Origin: Cryptomeria japonica
Taxonomy: Eukaryota > Streptophyta > Pinopsida > Cupressales > Cupressaceae
Length of the DNA stretch: 64,000 nucleotides
Direction of reading: 5' to 3'
Assembly: GCF_030272615.1 (NCBI RefSeq)
Contig: NC_081407.1
Coordinates: forward strand, 436,204,230-436,268,229
Shown: in pieces, positions 12,315-24,009 of the stretch
Layout of the letters: each line of letters starts with the position of its first letter
Numbering within the stretch: the first letter of the stretch is position 1
Notes under the pieces: generated by a model
Told to the model about the DNA's origin: nothing
Database searches by the model: none
Seen by the model: the letters and a program-made list of their open reading frames with translations, nothing else
Program-made: the position numbers and the translations under genes

Positions 12315-14075
12315 ATGGCAGAGCGGTGCGGGAGGTCCGGGTTCAGGAAGGACAAGGGTTTCCTCTATAGAGGAGGAAATGGTCATAGATGGTTGTTCGG
12401 TAGGAACATTAACAATGGTTGGAATAACAACTATCAGATGCAGAAGATTCAAAACAATTGGACATGGAAGGCTCTAGGGATTTCAAAGGGGTGGAATAGA
12501 TCTGGGGATTGCAGGATCAACCCTCCTAGGGCGCAAAAGGAAGGTTCTTTTGGGGGTTTTTAAGATATCTACTTTGGCCCAAAAGTGGATTTCAGAATGC
12601 CTCAGGAGAAATTTTGGTGGCCAAAACTTTCCTCTGAGGCAGCAAAGGTTTTCGAGGTAAACCCTAATGCAGAAGTTAGTAGAGTGTTGTCTGTAGAATT
12701 ATCAAATGATGCATGGAAGGAGTCGCTTAGTTTTTTGAATGACAAAGCTCTTTTTGTAAAATGGGGAGGAATGTGGCCGACTTTTTCCAAATTTAGGGAT
12801 TGGTGCAAACAAAAATGGGGGGAGGGAATGGATCTCAAAACACTTGGAAATGGTTACTATCAAGTTGTTTTCCCAATAACACATGATAGAGACTAGATAA
12901 TAGAGAATGAGCCATTTTTTCTGGAAGGGAAAGGACTAAATATCTTAGCCTGGAAACCTAACTTTAACCCCTTTGAAGCTTTGGTTGAAACTGTCCTCAT
13001 CTGGATAAAACTGCCTGGTCTCCCTCAAGAATATAAGGATCGGGAAACATTGAAGCAAATAGAAGATAAACTGGGTGAGTTTGTAATGGCCGAAGAATAT
13101 GTCGACCCCTTTGATTTTAGTCTGGGCTCTAGGTTGTGCATCAACTGGCAGCCAATCCACAATCTCCCTAACACTTTAGAGATCAAAACAGGGTTGGGGT
13201 TTTGGAAACAAAAAGTAATTTTGGATGAAGACATGGAGTCATGCTCAAACTGCTCTATCAAAATCCATCAGTTGGGTTTCTGTAAAAAAGATGATAAAGG
13301 CAAAGTTGTGATACAACATCATTTAGAGTAGGAAATCATCAGGCTGTCAGAAGACTACCATGGGGAACAACATTGGAATGAAAAGGATTGGGCGATCCAA
13401 TTTTCCTCAAAATGTAGCAAAGACTCAACAAAGCTACTCAAAATGGACAAATCTGATTCACAGAAGGCAGCCATCGATGAGTCTTTTGTGAATGAAACAC
13501 ATTCCTTTGGACTTTCCAAAAGCATATTTTGGACGATGGATAAAGGAGAATCCCTGCCTTTGAATATATCAGGGTGTGCTGATGCCACCCAAGGGAGATG
13601 CACGCAGGATGCTGGGTGGAGTTTGGAAAATCCCTGTATTGAAGAAAGAAAATCGCTTCAAATAGAGGACAGGGGGATTCTAGAAGAGGAAAAAACCCCA
13701 ACAATTCAGGAAAACAATAGCTCTAGTCAGGAAGAACCCCAAGTGGAGAGAATGGATGCATCCTCAACAAATCCTGTGAGACAAGCGGAGGATCCTATTG
13801 GTCAGAATTACCAGGAGATTTCCATAGTCCCAGAACTTGAAAGTTTACTAATTGTCTCTGAAAGGTTGATTAAAAATTTAGACCCACTTATGGAGGATCC
13901 GGTTTTTAAAGACATTCAAATATCACTGATAAGAAATATGGAAAGCTCTTTTAAAGGAGTAAAAGATAGTGGAGGGGATCTTATAGATTCAGAATATGAG
14001 TACGAGTCATCACATTCACAGGATGGAGATGATGAACTGGGTTTTTCAGCCCTAGTAGGAACCCATGAGAAGTGA
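12315..14075 (+). pseudogene. LINE ORF1 (DUF4283-like, zinc knuckle)
   Basis: A single plus-strand frame of about 587 codons starts at an ATG (MAERCGRSGF) and is broken by three internal stops (TAA at 12561, TAG at 12894, TAG at 13329) without frameshift. The middle carries the DUF4283-type core, with AWKPNFNPFEALVETVLIWI followed by KLPGLPQEY. It is followed by one CX2CX4HX4C zinc knuckle (CSNCSIKIHQLGFC) near 13240-13280. The C-terminal part is acidic and Ser/Gln-rich. In plant LINEs this protein is the RNA-binding ORF1 product acting with ORF2 in target-primed reverse transcription. It is dead here. Downstream ORF2 starts 156 bp after it. Confidence 0.85.
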
Positions 14076-14230
14076 ACTCTGGCGATGACTCTAGCTCTCC
14101 AATCAAAATCCAAAGTGGGAGAAAAGAAAAGGGGTGCCAAGTCTAACAAGGCCAAGTTGGAATTGGCGGGTAATGTTGTAGGCCAAAGCAAATTGAGATC
14201 GAGAAAAGGCTATACCTTTTCCTGAGGGCA

Positions 14231-15920
14231 ATGAGGACCTTATCATGGAATGTCAGGGGCTACAATGCCCCTGACAAGATTCGCTTGATCAAATAGTGCC
14301 TTGATCAAGTGAGACCGGACATTGTTTTTTTACAGGAAACAAAGATCAAAGAAGAGGATTTTGGTGCTTTTTCTAGGAAGTTTCAATCTTGGAAATGTAA
14401 TCTAGTGGGAGCTCAAGGTGCCTCTGGAGGCCTTGCTGCTCTTTGGAGGGAGTTGGTAATAGAAGTAGTTGTCATTAGAACAACCCGGTGGTGGCAGTGG
14501 TTGAAAATTAAATCAAAGCAGTTTCAACACATGTTTTTTCTTTATTAACATATATGGGCATAACAACTCTAATATGAAATTGCAGCTGTGGGATGAGTTG
14601 TCAGATATCATGAGGAATGACAAGGAAAATTTGTTGATTATTGGTGGAGACTTTAATGCTCTTCGTCGCCCTTTAGATAAAATGGGTGGAGTGGGTTGGA
14701 ATAGGCAGAGTCAGATAGACTTTAGTGCTTTTGTCATGAATTTAGGGCTGCTTGAGATCCCTTTCAGAATGAGGGAATTTACTTGGACTAATAGGAGGAG
14801 TGGTTTTCTAAACATAGCAGAGCGGTTAGATAGGTTTTTTATTGTTGGGGATTGGACAGAGAGCCGCTGGAATTGTGTTGCTAAAATTCTACCTATAACA
14901 AGCTCAGATCATTATCCTATTTGCCTCATAATTCAAGAAGACGGTGCTATGGAGAGACGCCCTTTTAAATTTGAAGCAATGTGGCTACGGGATAGCAATA
15001 TCAGAAATCTTGTGGAATAATGGTGGAAGCATATTCCGGAAAGACCAGGTAACAAAGCCTTTATTTTTTTTCAAAAAACTTCAGTTTTTAAAGAAGCAAT
15101 TCAAGAAATGGAATAGAGAATCTTTTAGGAATATTTTCAATGAAAAGGTAGAACTAGAAGAAGAGTTAAAAGCACTTCACGATCAAATAATTAGCCAGGG
15201 AATGGATGAAGAAGCTTTCATAAAAGAAAAAGTTTTGAACAAAGGATACTCGAAGGTGTTAGCTAGAGAGGAAATCTTTTGGAGACAAAAGTCTATAGAA
15301 TCATGGTTGAAAGAGGGAGACAGAAATACAAAAATTTTCCACACTTTAGTCAAAGTTGAGAGATCTCAGAACAAGATTTTTTCCATAAAGAATAAGGAAG
15401 GGGTGACCTTTACGGATTTAAATTAGCTTAATTTGGAGGCAGTTAAACATTTTTTAGATATCTTCAATGGTGAGGGGAACCATGGAGGAGATATGCATCA
15501 TATTCTGGGGGTGATCCCTTCAGGTGTGAAGGAAGAACACAAAAAAAATGTTAATGGACCTGGTGTCAATGGAGGAGGTGAAAAAAGTTGTTTTTGGTTT
15601 AGGATCGGATAAATCTTCAGGGCCAGATGGCTTCCCAGCCCTTTTTTTATCAAAAAAATTTGGACATTTTGGCAAATGATATAGTGGGAGTGGTGGAGGA
15701 TTCAAGGATAGGGGGTTTTGTTTTAAAGGATTTTAACAACACTTTTATAGCCTTGATTCCAAAGAAGGCAGAGTACACATCTTTTGATGACTTTCACCCG
15801 ATCTCTTTATGCAATACCATATACAAGATAATATCCAAAGTTATGGTGAATAGATTAAAATTAGTCCTGGATTTCATCATTTCTAGTGAACAAAGTGGTT
15901 TTGCCATGGGTAGATCTATT
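14231..15920 (+). pseudogene. LINE ORF2: endonuclease and truncated RT
   Basis: ORF2 opens MRTLSWNVRGYN at 14231. The apurinic-type endonuclease motifs are visible in order: WNVRG, FLQETKI, GDFNALR, ERLDRFF and SSDHYPI. It is broken by a TAG near 14295 and a frameshift near 14545. The linker (to about 15420, with EGDRNTKIFH) and the start of the reverse transcriptase (SSGPDGFPALF, then FNNTFIALIPKK, FHPISLCNTIYK and EQSGFAMGRSI) follow in shifted frames. The frame stops at 15920, where element A begins. The YADD catalytic block, thumb and RNase H are missing and do not resume on the far side of element A. Confidence 0.85.
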
Positions 15921-16950
15921 GGGGGGTGAATCGGTGACACCAAAACACACACTACTTTAAACATTGACCGATAGATGAATTTAACCAAGCAGTTAAACAA
16001 AATACATGCTAAAGGAAATAACGACATCCACCATAACACAAGTGTTTATACGTGGAAAACCCAAATAGGTAAAAACCACAATAAGATGAAACTCACAAGT
16101 TAACTATCTACAGTAATAGAAAACTGACCGGTTAAGGTCTTACAAAGAGCTCTGCTAGGAGCGAATCTTGTTAGAGATTCCAAGCTTGATTAGAAGCTTA
16201 TACCCTATTAAGAGTACTACCCTGTTAGGAGTAACCTCGCTGGAGGATTGAGAATCCAAACTAATGGATCACCTTGTTAGAGCTTATCCGGTTACGGGAT
16301 TTGAATCCGTTGTAATGACTGGAAAACAAAAAGAATAGCTTGATATGTTCTGAGTAGCACAAAACTTGCTTGATCAGATCCTTCTAAGTACACTCAACAC
16401 TGCTCTGCATCTTAACACTTATCACCTTTCAACAAAAGCTTTTTCACTCTTTTCACATAACAACTCTCTATCTGTTATCATCATTAAAATAATTCTCTAC
16501 GATGTCTTTAAATAGACATACAACCTTATGTCAGCCATAGGAACATAATTCCCTAGGTGCAGTGAATCTAGACATCTTAAACATAACTCATCACAAAAAT
16601 GACCACCAAACAAACGGTGTTGGTAACTCATCACAAAAACAGATACCGGTTAGAGCAGTTTAATATTGGTTAGAATAAAACTAGTGAATCGTTGTTATAG
16701 TGTCTTCCACTTGATCTTCTTCTTCATTTTCATCCTGATTTTGATGCTGACTTAGTGTTACCACAGGTTGTCTCTTAGGCACATACCGGTTGACACAAAG
16801 TACCGGTTAGAGATAGACCTTAAACATATCGGTTGGTAGTGTAAACCAATTGAAGTTACACCGGTAGTCAATGTTATCATATATGTGTGTAAGAGTGTTT
16901 CATCAATGACAACAAGTGATGAATACATTACAATCATCATCAAGCCAACA
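15921..16950 (-). repeat. Element A 3' LTR, outer end truncated
   Basis: It aligns throughout with 22142-23241 except that it begins inside the G-run (GGGGGGTGAATCGGTGACACC). Differences from the partner are mostly transitions plus small indels, for example a 25-bp loss near 16270. It ends CAAGCCAACA directly at the polypurine tract. Confidence 0.85.
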
Positions 16951-16965
16951 ATCTCCCCCTTTGGC
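16951..16965 (-). promoter_or_regulatory. Element A polypurine tract
   Basis: On the minus strand GCCAAAGGGGGAGAT abuts the 3' LTR. It is the plus-strand primer site for reverse transcription, and the same sequence is found at the equivalent place in C and E. Confidence 0.85.
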
Positions 16966-17221
16966 ATTTATGGCAACACTTAGAAAATTTTGAGTAATAC
17001 ACAACATATCTACATATATATACTCATACTCCTTTTGAATGTAACACTCCTTCAAAATGTTGTAATACTCCCCCTTAATGCATGCATAAATTTTCAAAAA
17101 CACTCATACATATTATTACTCCCCCTTTGACAACAATGCCAAAATGATAAAGTAAAATATATACATAGATATAGAAATTCTGTATCAAAGAGTTCAACAT
17201 ATATTACAATTTAAAACAAAT

Positions 17222-20200
17222 TCATGCATTAGCTATTCTCATGAAAATATTATTGAAATTCTGCTTCATCTGGGATAGAGAATTCTGCCATGATTCCAGT
17301 ATTTGATTCGTATACTCTGAAGTAGACACCAACTGAGAATAGAATTCTTCCATTAAGTCAAGCGAGCACATTGCAAGAGTAGCAAGAATAGCTTCTGCAC
17401 TGGAGTAGGCTCTCTAAAGAATGTTGATCTAGAAAGTGAGCTGACTCTTGAGCTCTCTTAGAGATTGGAATCTCTTAGCTCTCTCATTATCATTCCTGAT
17501 CAGTCTATCATGCAGTTCATCTATAGACTAGTTAAAGACATGAATGGAGTCCTGGAGTGGAACATATGCCTTGCATAACCTTTCTATTTCCTGCTTGGTT
17601 TCAACTTGATTCTTAGTAATATCAGAATAAAAGAAAGTAATATTGGAGGTAGAGGCAAGATACTTTCCTCTAGATTCAATAGCTTTCTTTAATAGACTGC
17701 CATTATGAGATAAAGCCATTTTGCCATTTTCAATGTGCTTAGCCATCTTATCTCCATATGCCTTCTTGTGGCTCTACTCAGCAGATATTTGAGCAACATC
17801 TTCAAGTGGTTTGATTTGATCAGATGCCTCTGCAACTAACTGACCAAGTTTGTTGATAGGAGTGGGAAGATGTGTGACAGAGGTTTCTGGTAGTAATCTA
17901 GACAAAATTTCTACTGCATTCTAGATTGTCTCTGCCTCAATTCTTTGTTCTTTCAACCTCTTCTTATGTGCACGAGATTGCATAACACTGGCAATCTTCA
18001 TCACTTCAGATGCACTCAAGGTATTCATATTGATAGGTCCTGAAATTCTTAAAGAGTCTTCATCATCATCATTAAGTAGTTCTTGCTTTGCCGGTTCAGG
18101 GGGTGTACTCTTAATGATGGCTCTTTCTGTATTTTCTTCTGTTTTATCTTCTGCTTGCTGAGTAGTAGCTTCCTTAGTGGATTCCTTTTGAGTTATCTTA
18201 GTGACCGGTGGAGATTGGGGTTTCTCTAGTTGTTCAGTTGCCGGAATACTAACCTCCTTTAGTTGAGTACCCGATTGATCACATGTTGTATCTTGTACTT
18301 CTATGATTGAAGGAGGATCCATATCTGGTGCAGTAATATCTTCATATAGGTCCACTATATCCTGAATGTCCTCATCAACAAGAATAGTGGAGTCATCCTT
18401 CTTCTTGGTTGAATAGACTATATCAGCTGGAACAATTTCCTCTATATCCATTTCTAGTGGAGAAACATCATCTGTGGTTTCATCCTTATTGACAGAGTGA
18501 AGGTTCTCTACCCTTTGTTTGATTACACATGCTAGTTGGTGAGTATCTGACTCAATAACTGCCCTTTTTCCATTGAGAAGCTTCAATCTCCTTATTTTAA
18601 AATCAATATATATTTTGTATTCCTCAGTAAAAGCACTAATTCCTTCTGATGATAATGTGGGAAAATACTATACAAATACTTCATCAATAATCTTCTTCTC
18701 TAACTGAGTGGCTTCTTCCCATTTTTCTAACAAAGTATTATACAAAGAGACTGAAATATCTTTCTCTAAATCATGTGGAAATCTACTGTAGTGATTTAAC
18801 AAAGTTATTACATGTTGGAGTATTTCCTTCTGCTCATCTATAGTAAAAGAATCATAATGTTCTTTAACATTTTCAAACCTGTTTCTTCTCAATGATTTCA
18901 CTGTTCTCTCAAATACTGTGTCAGGTTTGTAGGTGGTAATATCTAGTGGTGTAGTTTCCTTTGGCACTACCTTTACCTTCTTAGATGTTTTGCCAGTTGC
19001 CTTCTCCTTCTTAGGTTCTTCATTGGGCTTTGTTCCCTCAGACTCTGGTTGCAAAATTAGTTTCTTGTTCCTCTTCTTCTTTGGTACACTCTCCTTTTTC
19101 TCAATTATTTTAGGTGTTGGTTCCTTCTTGTTTAGGACACTCTGAGTCACCCTTGTAGTTTTCTTCACAGGATATTTTTCCTCACTTTTCTTTTGCTTTC
19201 CTTTAGCTTTGGCTACAGGTGCAGTACCGATTTCAGCAGGTGCAACTTGGATTGCTAGAATGTCCAATTTTGCCTTCTTTTTGTCTATTGGTGATGCTAA
19301 CAGGGTATTAGCATAGCCAACCAGTAAGTCATGATTGACCTCGTAGCTCATAGCTTCCATCTCTTCCTCACTAGGTTCTCTTGCTTTCATCAAGCAAAAG
19401 TCAGTGGTAACCGTGAAGATTATGTCTTTCTTATAGTGTTTTACCACATCTTCAGGTAACCTCATTCTCAAGCTCATTTTCTTCTGAAATTCATTAAAGT
19501 ACCTATTGGTGGAAGTTGAAAAGGTATTCTTTACATCCTCAATGTTGTTCAATGTCACCTATACTGGGTAGAAAATTCTAAAAGTAGAAAAATGACCCAG
19601 CCTACAGCTGACCAAACTTGAACTTCTGAGTATTGTTCTTTTTGATGGACTTCAAATTTAGAAATAGCTGGACTCTGATAGCTTCACAGATATCATAGTA
19701 TTCACTTCCAACAATCATACTATGTGCTGTATGAATTGCTGCAGATGGAACACTGTTAAGTCTACTGGAGTAAAATACTCTGTAGCCTATCACCATTGCT
19801 ACAAGTTTCACCACAAGATCTCTGATATTGTCAGTAGAGAAAGCACGCCCATCAAAGGTAGAACCGGTTAGCTTGAAGACAATGTATTTTGTAATTTTCC
19901 TCAACTCAGAAACTTTACCGGTTGAGCAATAACCCATTACAACCCTAATGGATTCCTTGGTAATCGTGTGAGTCCTTTCCAGATACATATTTTCTCCATG
20001 GACTCGACTCAGGATTATTCTTATGTGATCTTCCTCAAAATCTTCAAGAGGGTAGGCGACATTATGAAATCCTTTTTCAAAAACCCTAGCATATTTAGCT
20101 TCAATCTTTCCTTCATTATCACATAGTGATTTCAGCTGAGTATAGATGTGAAGAGTTCCCAAATCTTCAATTTTGCAATCTATATAGTTGGACAAATCTC

Positions 20201-20327
20201 CTTCGATCATGACTCCACTTGGGACTTGCAACAATGCATTATAAGACATAATTTTCTCTTCCTTTACAACTTCCTCAAGCTCAACAATGATCAATAATCT
20301 CTCTAAAGACTTAGATGTAGATGCCAT
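17222..20327 (-). pseudogene. Element A ORF2 (unknown function)
   Basis: It starts MASTSKSLERLL. The N-terminal region carries the family motif ILSRVHGE, then MVIGYRVFYSSRLNSVPS, and ends KFKFGQL at a TAG with a frameshift near 19600. The second frame (19558 onward) holds a Lys-rich linker with KKKRNKK-type runs, a helical block (FERTVKSLRRNRFENVKEHY, then NHYSRFPHDLEKDISVSLYN), an acidic Ser/Thr/Pro/Gln-rich region, and a C-terminal helical part. At least seven premature stops were read, all TAG. Position and layout match ORF2 of C and E, so these are one gene. No transmembrane segment, retropepsin, integrase or RT motif was seen. It may be structural or nucleic-acid binding, but function is unknown. 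Confidence 0.7.
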
Positions 20328-20906
20328 TCTAGATAAACAAGTATCGAGGCAATGTTTTTAAAAAAAATACCTAATGTCTTGCACATCGCTCTATTTCCCA
20401 GTTGAACTGTTCAAATGCTCTCCCATTCGCTTCTCTGCAACTTCCAATTCAGCTTGATTTCTCTTAATCATAAAGCAATTTTCCAGTTCGCACCAAGACA
20501 ATCTTACTCTGCTTCTGCAATCGCTTCAATTTCTTTTTGAAAGGGTTAGGGTAAAAATGATAAGGTAAAACTTGTTTTTATCCTTTTTACCAACCGTAAT
20601 AAATGCTCATACTTTTAGGTTACAAACCCTAATTTCGCCACTTGAGTGAAATACTGGTTGATTAACACGTCAGCACAAAGTTACCAAAATTCAAAATTCA
20701 AAAAGATTATTTCTCGCTTATTCTACAAAAAGGGGTTTGAAATATGTTTTACCGTTATGCTCCCCTTAACCGTTTTAGACAGGCTTAAGTCACTAGTGCT
20801 GGACTCTCTTCACTGGGTGAAGGAGTGATTTCTTCTACAGGAAATTCTTTGCTTTTCTTCTTCCATGTCCAGTTCATATATTCTCTTGTTTCCTCAACAT
20901 CAATTT

Positions 20907-22079
20907 CTACTTGCCTTTCCGATCCTTAGTAGAGTTGACCAGTTTGCTATTTCTGGTTCTGCAAAACTTTGCCAGGTGCCCTGGTTTGTTGCAGTGGTGA
21001 CAGACCATACCAGATGATCTCCAGGGTCCTGCATTTCCTCTTCCTATTCTTTTTCTACAATTCATAGCCACATGACTGATTTTGTTGCAAAAGGTACACA
21101 CAACATTTGTTACCTTTTCTATTTTGAATGGACTAAACCGGCTGTCATAGGATCTTTGCCAGATCCTGTTCACCCGATTATCAAAATTCCTTGTCCGGTC
21201 ACCATATGGTCTAGGATGCATGTGTGGTACAGGATTGTTTGATCCATATCTGCACTCAATATGTGTATGCCCATACATTCCACAAGTGTAGCAATGTCCT
21301 TCAAACTTTCTAGACACATACCTAGCATTAATATTGTAACTTGCATTCTTGTTAGGTTTGTTCCTACAAACATTTGTGGTATGACCAGGCTTATGGAAAA
21401 CAAAGAAAACGGGTTTAAAAGCCTTCTTAACGGTAGTCTTATTGACTTTAGAAGTATTTTTATTCTTTGGATAGTTGCTCTTTGTCCTAGAGGATTCACC
21501 TTTTTCAGTTGTATGAAAGCCAAGTCCAGAGATATCACCCTTTATTCTCTGTGATTGAATTTGTTCTTCTAGCATGGTAGAACTTTTGATAAACTTTTCC
21601 AGTTTCTCATTGGCTTCAGTAAGCTTATTGACAAGATCCTCATTGTGCTTAGATAGATTCTCTTTTAGAGATGATGCCAACTCAAGGCCTAGCTTTAAGT
21701 TCTCCTTTTCTTTTGTTTCAGCTATTAATTCCTCATGCATGGTGTCTCTTTCCCGTTTGATTTTTGAAATCTCCTGATCTCTTACCTTGATAAGATCTTC
21801 AACAACTCTTATGGCTTCCAGTTCCTGACTCGTGCAGATAGTGAGACCTTCTAGTTCTCTCCTTAGAATCAATTTCTCACCCTGCACCTTCTCAACTTCT
21901 TCTGATAAAGCATCAATATTAGCTTCGTCTGAAGAACTATTGTCAAATATTTCTAACAGTTTTTCAGATAGCTCTCTCCTCTTGACTTGAGAAGCCTTCA
22001 GTTTGCCCCTAAGGGATTCAACTTCATTTCTACTAGCTTCTAGTTCTCTAAGCATCTTAAAGTAGCTTCTATCCCCCAT
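20907..22079 (-). CDS. Element A gag-like coiled-coil/zinc-knuckle protein
   Basis: This is an open frame of about 390 codons from MGDRSYFKMLREL, 49 bp after the primer site; the frame is also open back through that site. Residues 1-180 are a heptad-rich coiled coil. A linker follows with the Sirevirus-gag-like signature STMLEEQIQSQRIKGD then ISGLGF. Four CCHC knuckles follow: FVFHKPGHTTNVC (both cysteines of the CX2C pair appear lost), CYTCGMYGHTHIEC, CTFCNKISHVAMNC and CHHCNKPGHLAKFC. The N-terminal UBN2/DUF4219 domain expected in Copia gag is absent. It probably packages element RNA. It is the only intact gag of the family here and could still be translatable. Confidence 0.75.
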   Translation of the reverse strand: MGDRSYFKMLRELEASRNEVESLRGKLKASQVKRRELSEKLLEIFDNSSSDEANIDALSEEVEKVQGEKLILRRELEGLTICTSQELEAIRVVEDLIKVRDQEISKIKRERDTMHEELIAETKEKENLKLGLELASSLKENLSKHNEDLVNKLTEANEKLEKFIKSSTMLEEQIQSQRIKGDISGLGFHTTEKGESSRTKSNYPKNKNTSKVNKTTVKKAFKPVFFVFHKPGHTTNVCRNKPNKNASYNINARYVSRKFEGHCYTCGMYGHTHIECRYGSNNPVPHMHPRPYGDRTRNFDNRVNRIWQRSYDSRFSPFKIEKVTNVVCTFCNKISHVAMNCRKRIGRGNAGPWRSSGMVCHHCNKPGHLAKFCRTRNSKLVNSTKDRKGK

Positions 22080-22127
22080 GGTAGTTTCAAGATTCCCTTC
22101 TAAGCAGTTAGGCTTCAAAGAAGTTAG

Positions 22128-22139
22128 GCTCTGATACCA
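22128..22139 (-). promoter_or_regulatory. Element A primer binding site
   Basis: The minus strand reads TGGTATCAGAGC two bases after the 5' LTR. This is the standard plant Copia site complementary to the 3' end of initiator Met tRNA. Confidence 0.9.
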
Positions 22140-22141
22140 AT

Positions 22142-23241
22142 TGATGGACTTGAAAAGCACTAAGAGCGGGGGGGGGGGGGGGGGGGTGAATCAGTGACAC
22201 CAAAACATACAATACTTTAAACACTGACTGGTAGATGAATTTAACCAAGCAGTTAAACAAAATACGTGCTAACCAAAATGAAATAACAACATCCACCATA
22301 ACACAAGTGTTTATACATGGAAAACCGAAATAGGTAAAAACCATAGTGAGATAGAACTCACAAGTTAACTATATGTAGTAATAGAAAACTGACCGGTTAA
22401 GGTCTTACAAAGAGCTCTACTAGGAGAAAATCTTGTTAGAGATTCCAAGCTTGATTAGAAGCTTATACCCTGTTAAGAGTACTACCCTATTAGGAGTAAC
22501 CTCATTGGAGGATTGAGAATCCAAACTAATGGATCACCTTGTTAGAGGATTTGTACAATGAAGCTTGTTAGAGCTTACCCGGTTAAGGGATTTGAATCCG
22601 TTGTAATGATTAGAAAACAACAATAATAGCTTGATCTGTTCTGAGTAGCACAAAACTTGCTTGATCAAATCCTTCTAAGCACATTCAACACTTCTCTACA
22701 TCTTAACACTTATCACCTTTCAACAAAAGCTTTTTCACTCTTTTCACATAACAACTCTCTATCTTTTATCATCATTAAAATGATTCTCTACGATGTCTTT
22801 AAATAGACATATAGCCTTATGTCGGCCATAGGAACACAATTCCCTAGGTGCAGTGAATCTAGACATCTTAAACATAACTCATCACAAAAATGACCGCCAA
22901 ACAAATGGTGTTATTAACTCATCACAAAAACAGATACCGGTTAGAGCAGTTTAATACCGGTTGGAATAATACTAGTGAATTGTTGTTATAGTGTCTTCCA
23001 CTTGATCTTCTTCTTCATTTTCATCTTGATTCTGATGCCGACTTAGTGTTACCACAGGTTGTCTCTTAGGCACATACCGATTGACACAAAGTATCGGTTG
23101 GAGATAGACCTTAAACATATCGGTTGGTAGTGTAAACCAATTGAAGCTACACTGGTAGTCAATGTTATCATATATGTGTGTGAGAGTGTTTCATCAATGA
23201 CAACAAGTGATGAATACATTACAATCATCATCAAGCCAACA
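22142..23241 (-). repeat. Element A 5' LTR
   Basis: This 1,100-bp LTR reads TGATGGACTTG to AGCCAACA on the plus strand. It carries a run of about 19 G near 22168-22186 inside the U5 hairpin (CACTAA / TCAGTG) and the GTGGAAAACC core near 22317. The flank beyond it is TAATT. Confidence 0.9.
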
Positions 23242-24009
23242 TAATTAAACCGAGATGACCTGAGTGTTGCTTGCATAAAATAGGTAGTATTAATCATTTC
23301 AATATGCAAATTGGAAATGTCTTCAATGATACTCCGATGCTCATGTCCTGAGACAAATTTGCACATATTAATGATTAATTTTCAGACAACAGACAAGAAA
23401 AATATCATGTTTCTTCCTTGTTCCTCTAGTCAAAGATATCCTGGAGTTACTTAGAAATCATGATAGCGAAAATCAATATAGAAAAGTTGAACAATCATGT
23501 TAAAATAATTATCCAAAAGATATCATCCATGCGTTTAGACTAACTTTGTGATAGTTTGATGGTTGATAATTTGGTCTCATGTTCAATGTTGGATATGTAT
23601 CAGTTTTTGCTTGATAAGAGTTGTCTAACCATTGTTCTACCTATTTGATTAAGCTCAGAATTGATCAAAAGTTTGACCCCCAACTAAGTGCAAGATTTTG
23701 TCCCAAGCCTAGAAACAAATTCGTTATGATATACCCAATGATCCAAACCATGGCGAGAGATTTAGCTGGAATGCCTGCGTATGTACAAAGGCTTTATTAT
23801 GATCAGCGCTGATGAAAAATTAATGAGTGCGGAAATATGCATGAACTAATAGATGGCAGAGCTAGCGGATAGATAGCACCTGTTTGCCAGGTTTTCACCG
23901 TCTGTTTTTATTGCACTTTTTTCATATTTGTTTTTTTTGTTTTTTCTGCTTTTTCACTGTTTTTGGATTTTTCTTCTTTTTTCAATATTTTTGGATTTTT
24001 CTGCTTTTT
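23242..24009 (-). other. Element K 3' non-coding tract
   Basis: After the integrase stop, the minus strand has an A-rich tract with repeated AAAATCCAAAAA-like words (23920-24010), then GGTGAAAACCTGGC, then about 500 bp without a frame. It fits the long 3' untranslated part of a Tat-like element. The expected polypurine tract and 3' LTR are absent, replaced by element A. Confidence 0.45.

Larger units (their letters stand above)
15921..23241 (-). mobile_element. Element A: non-autonomous LTR retrotransposon
   Basis: This copy runs on the minus strand from its 5' LTR (22142-23241) through primer site, gag, ORF2 and purine tract to its 3' LTR (15921-16950). Internal DNA is about 5.2 kb and holds no protease, integrase, RT or RNase H. 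The 3' LTR lacks its last 30 or so bases (the TGATGGACTTG end) and abuts broken LINE coding, so no target duplication can be checked. The right flank at 23242 looks like the 3' non-coding part of gypsy element K. Gag is the best preserved in the window. Compare C and E, which have the same plan. Confidence 0.85.

Noticed and set aside
22168-22186. Exact G-run lengths as biology
   Set aside because: Homopolymer lengths in such runs are prone to sequencing and assembly error. Only the presence of the run and its flanking stem is used.
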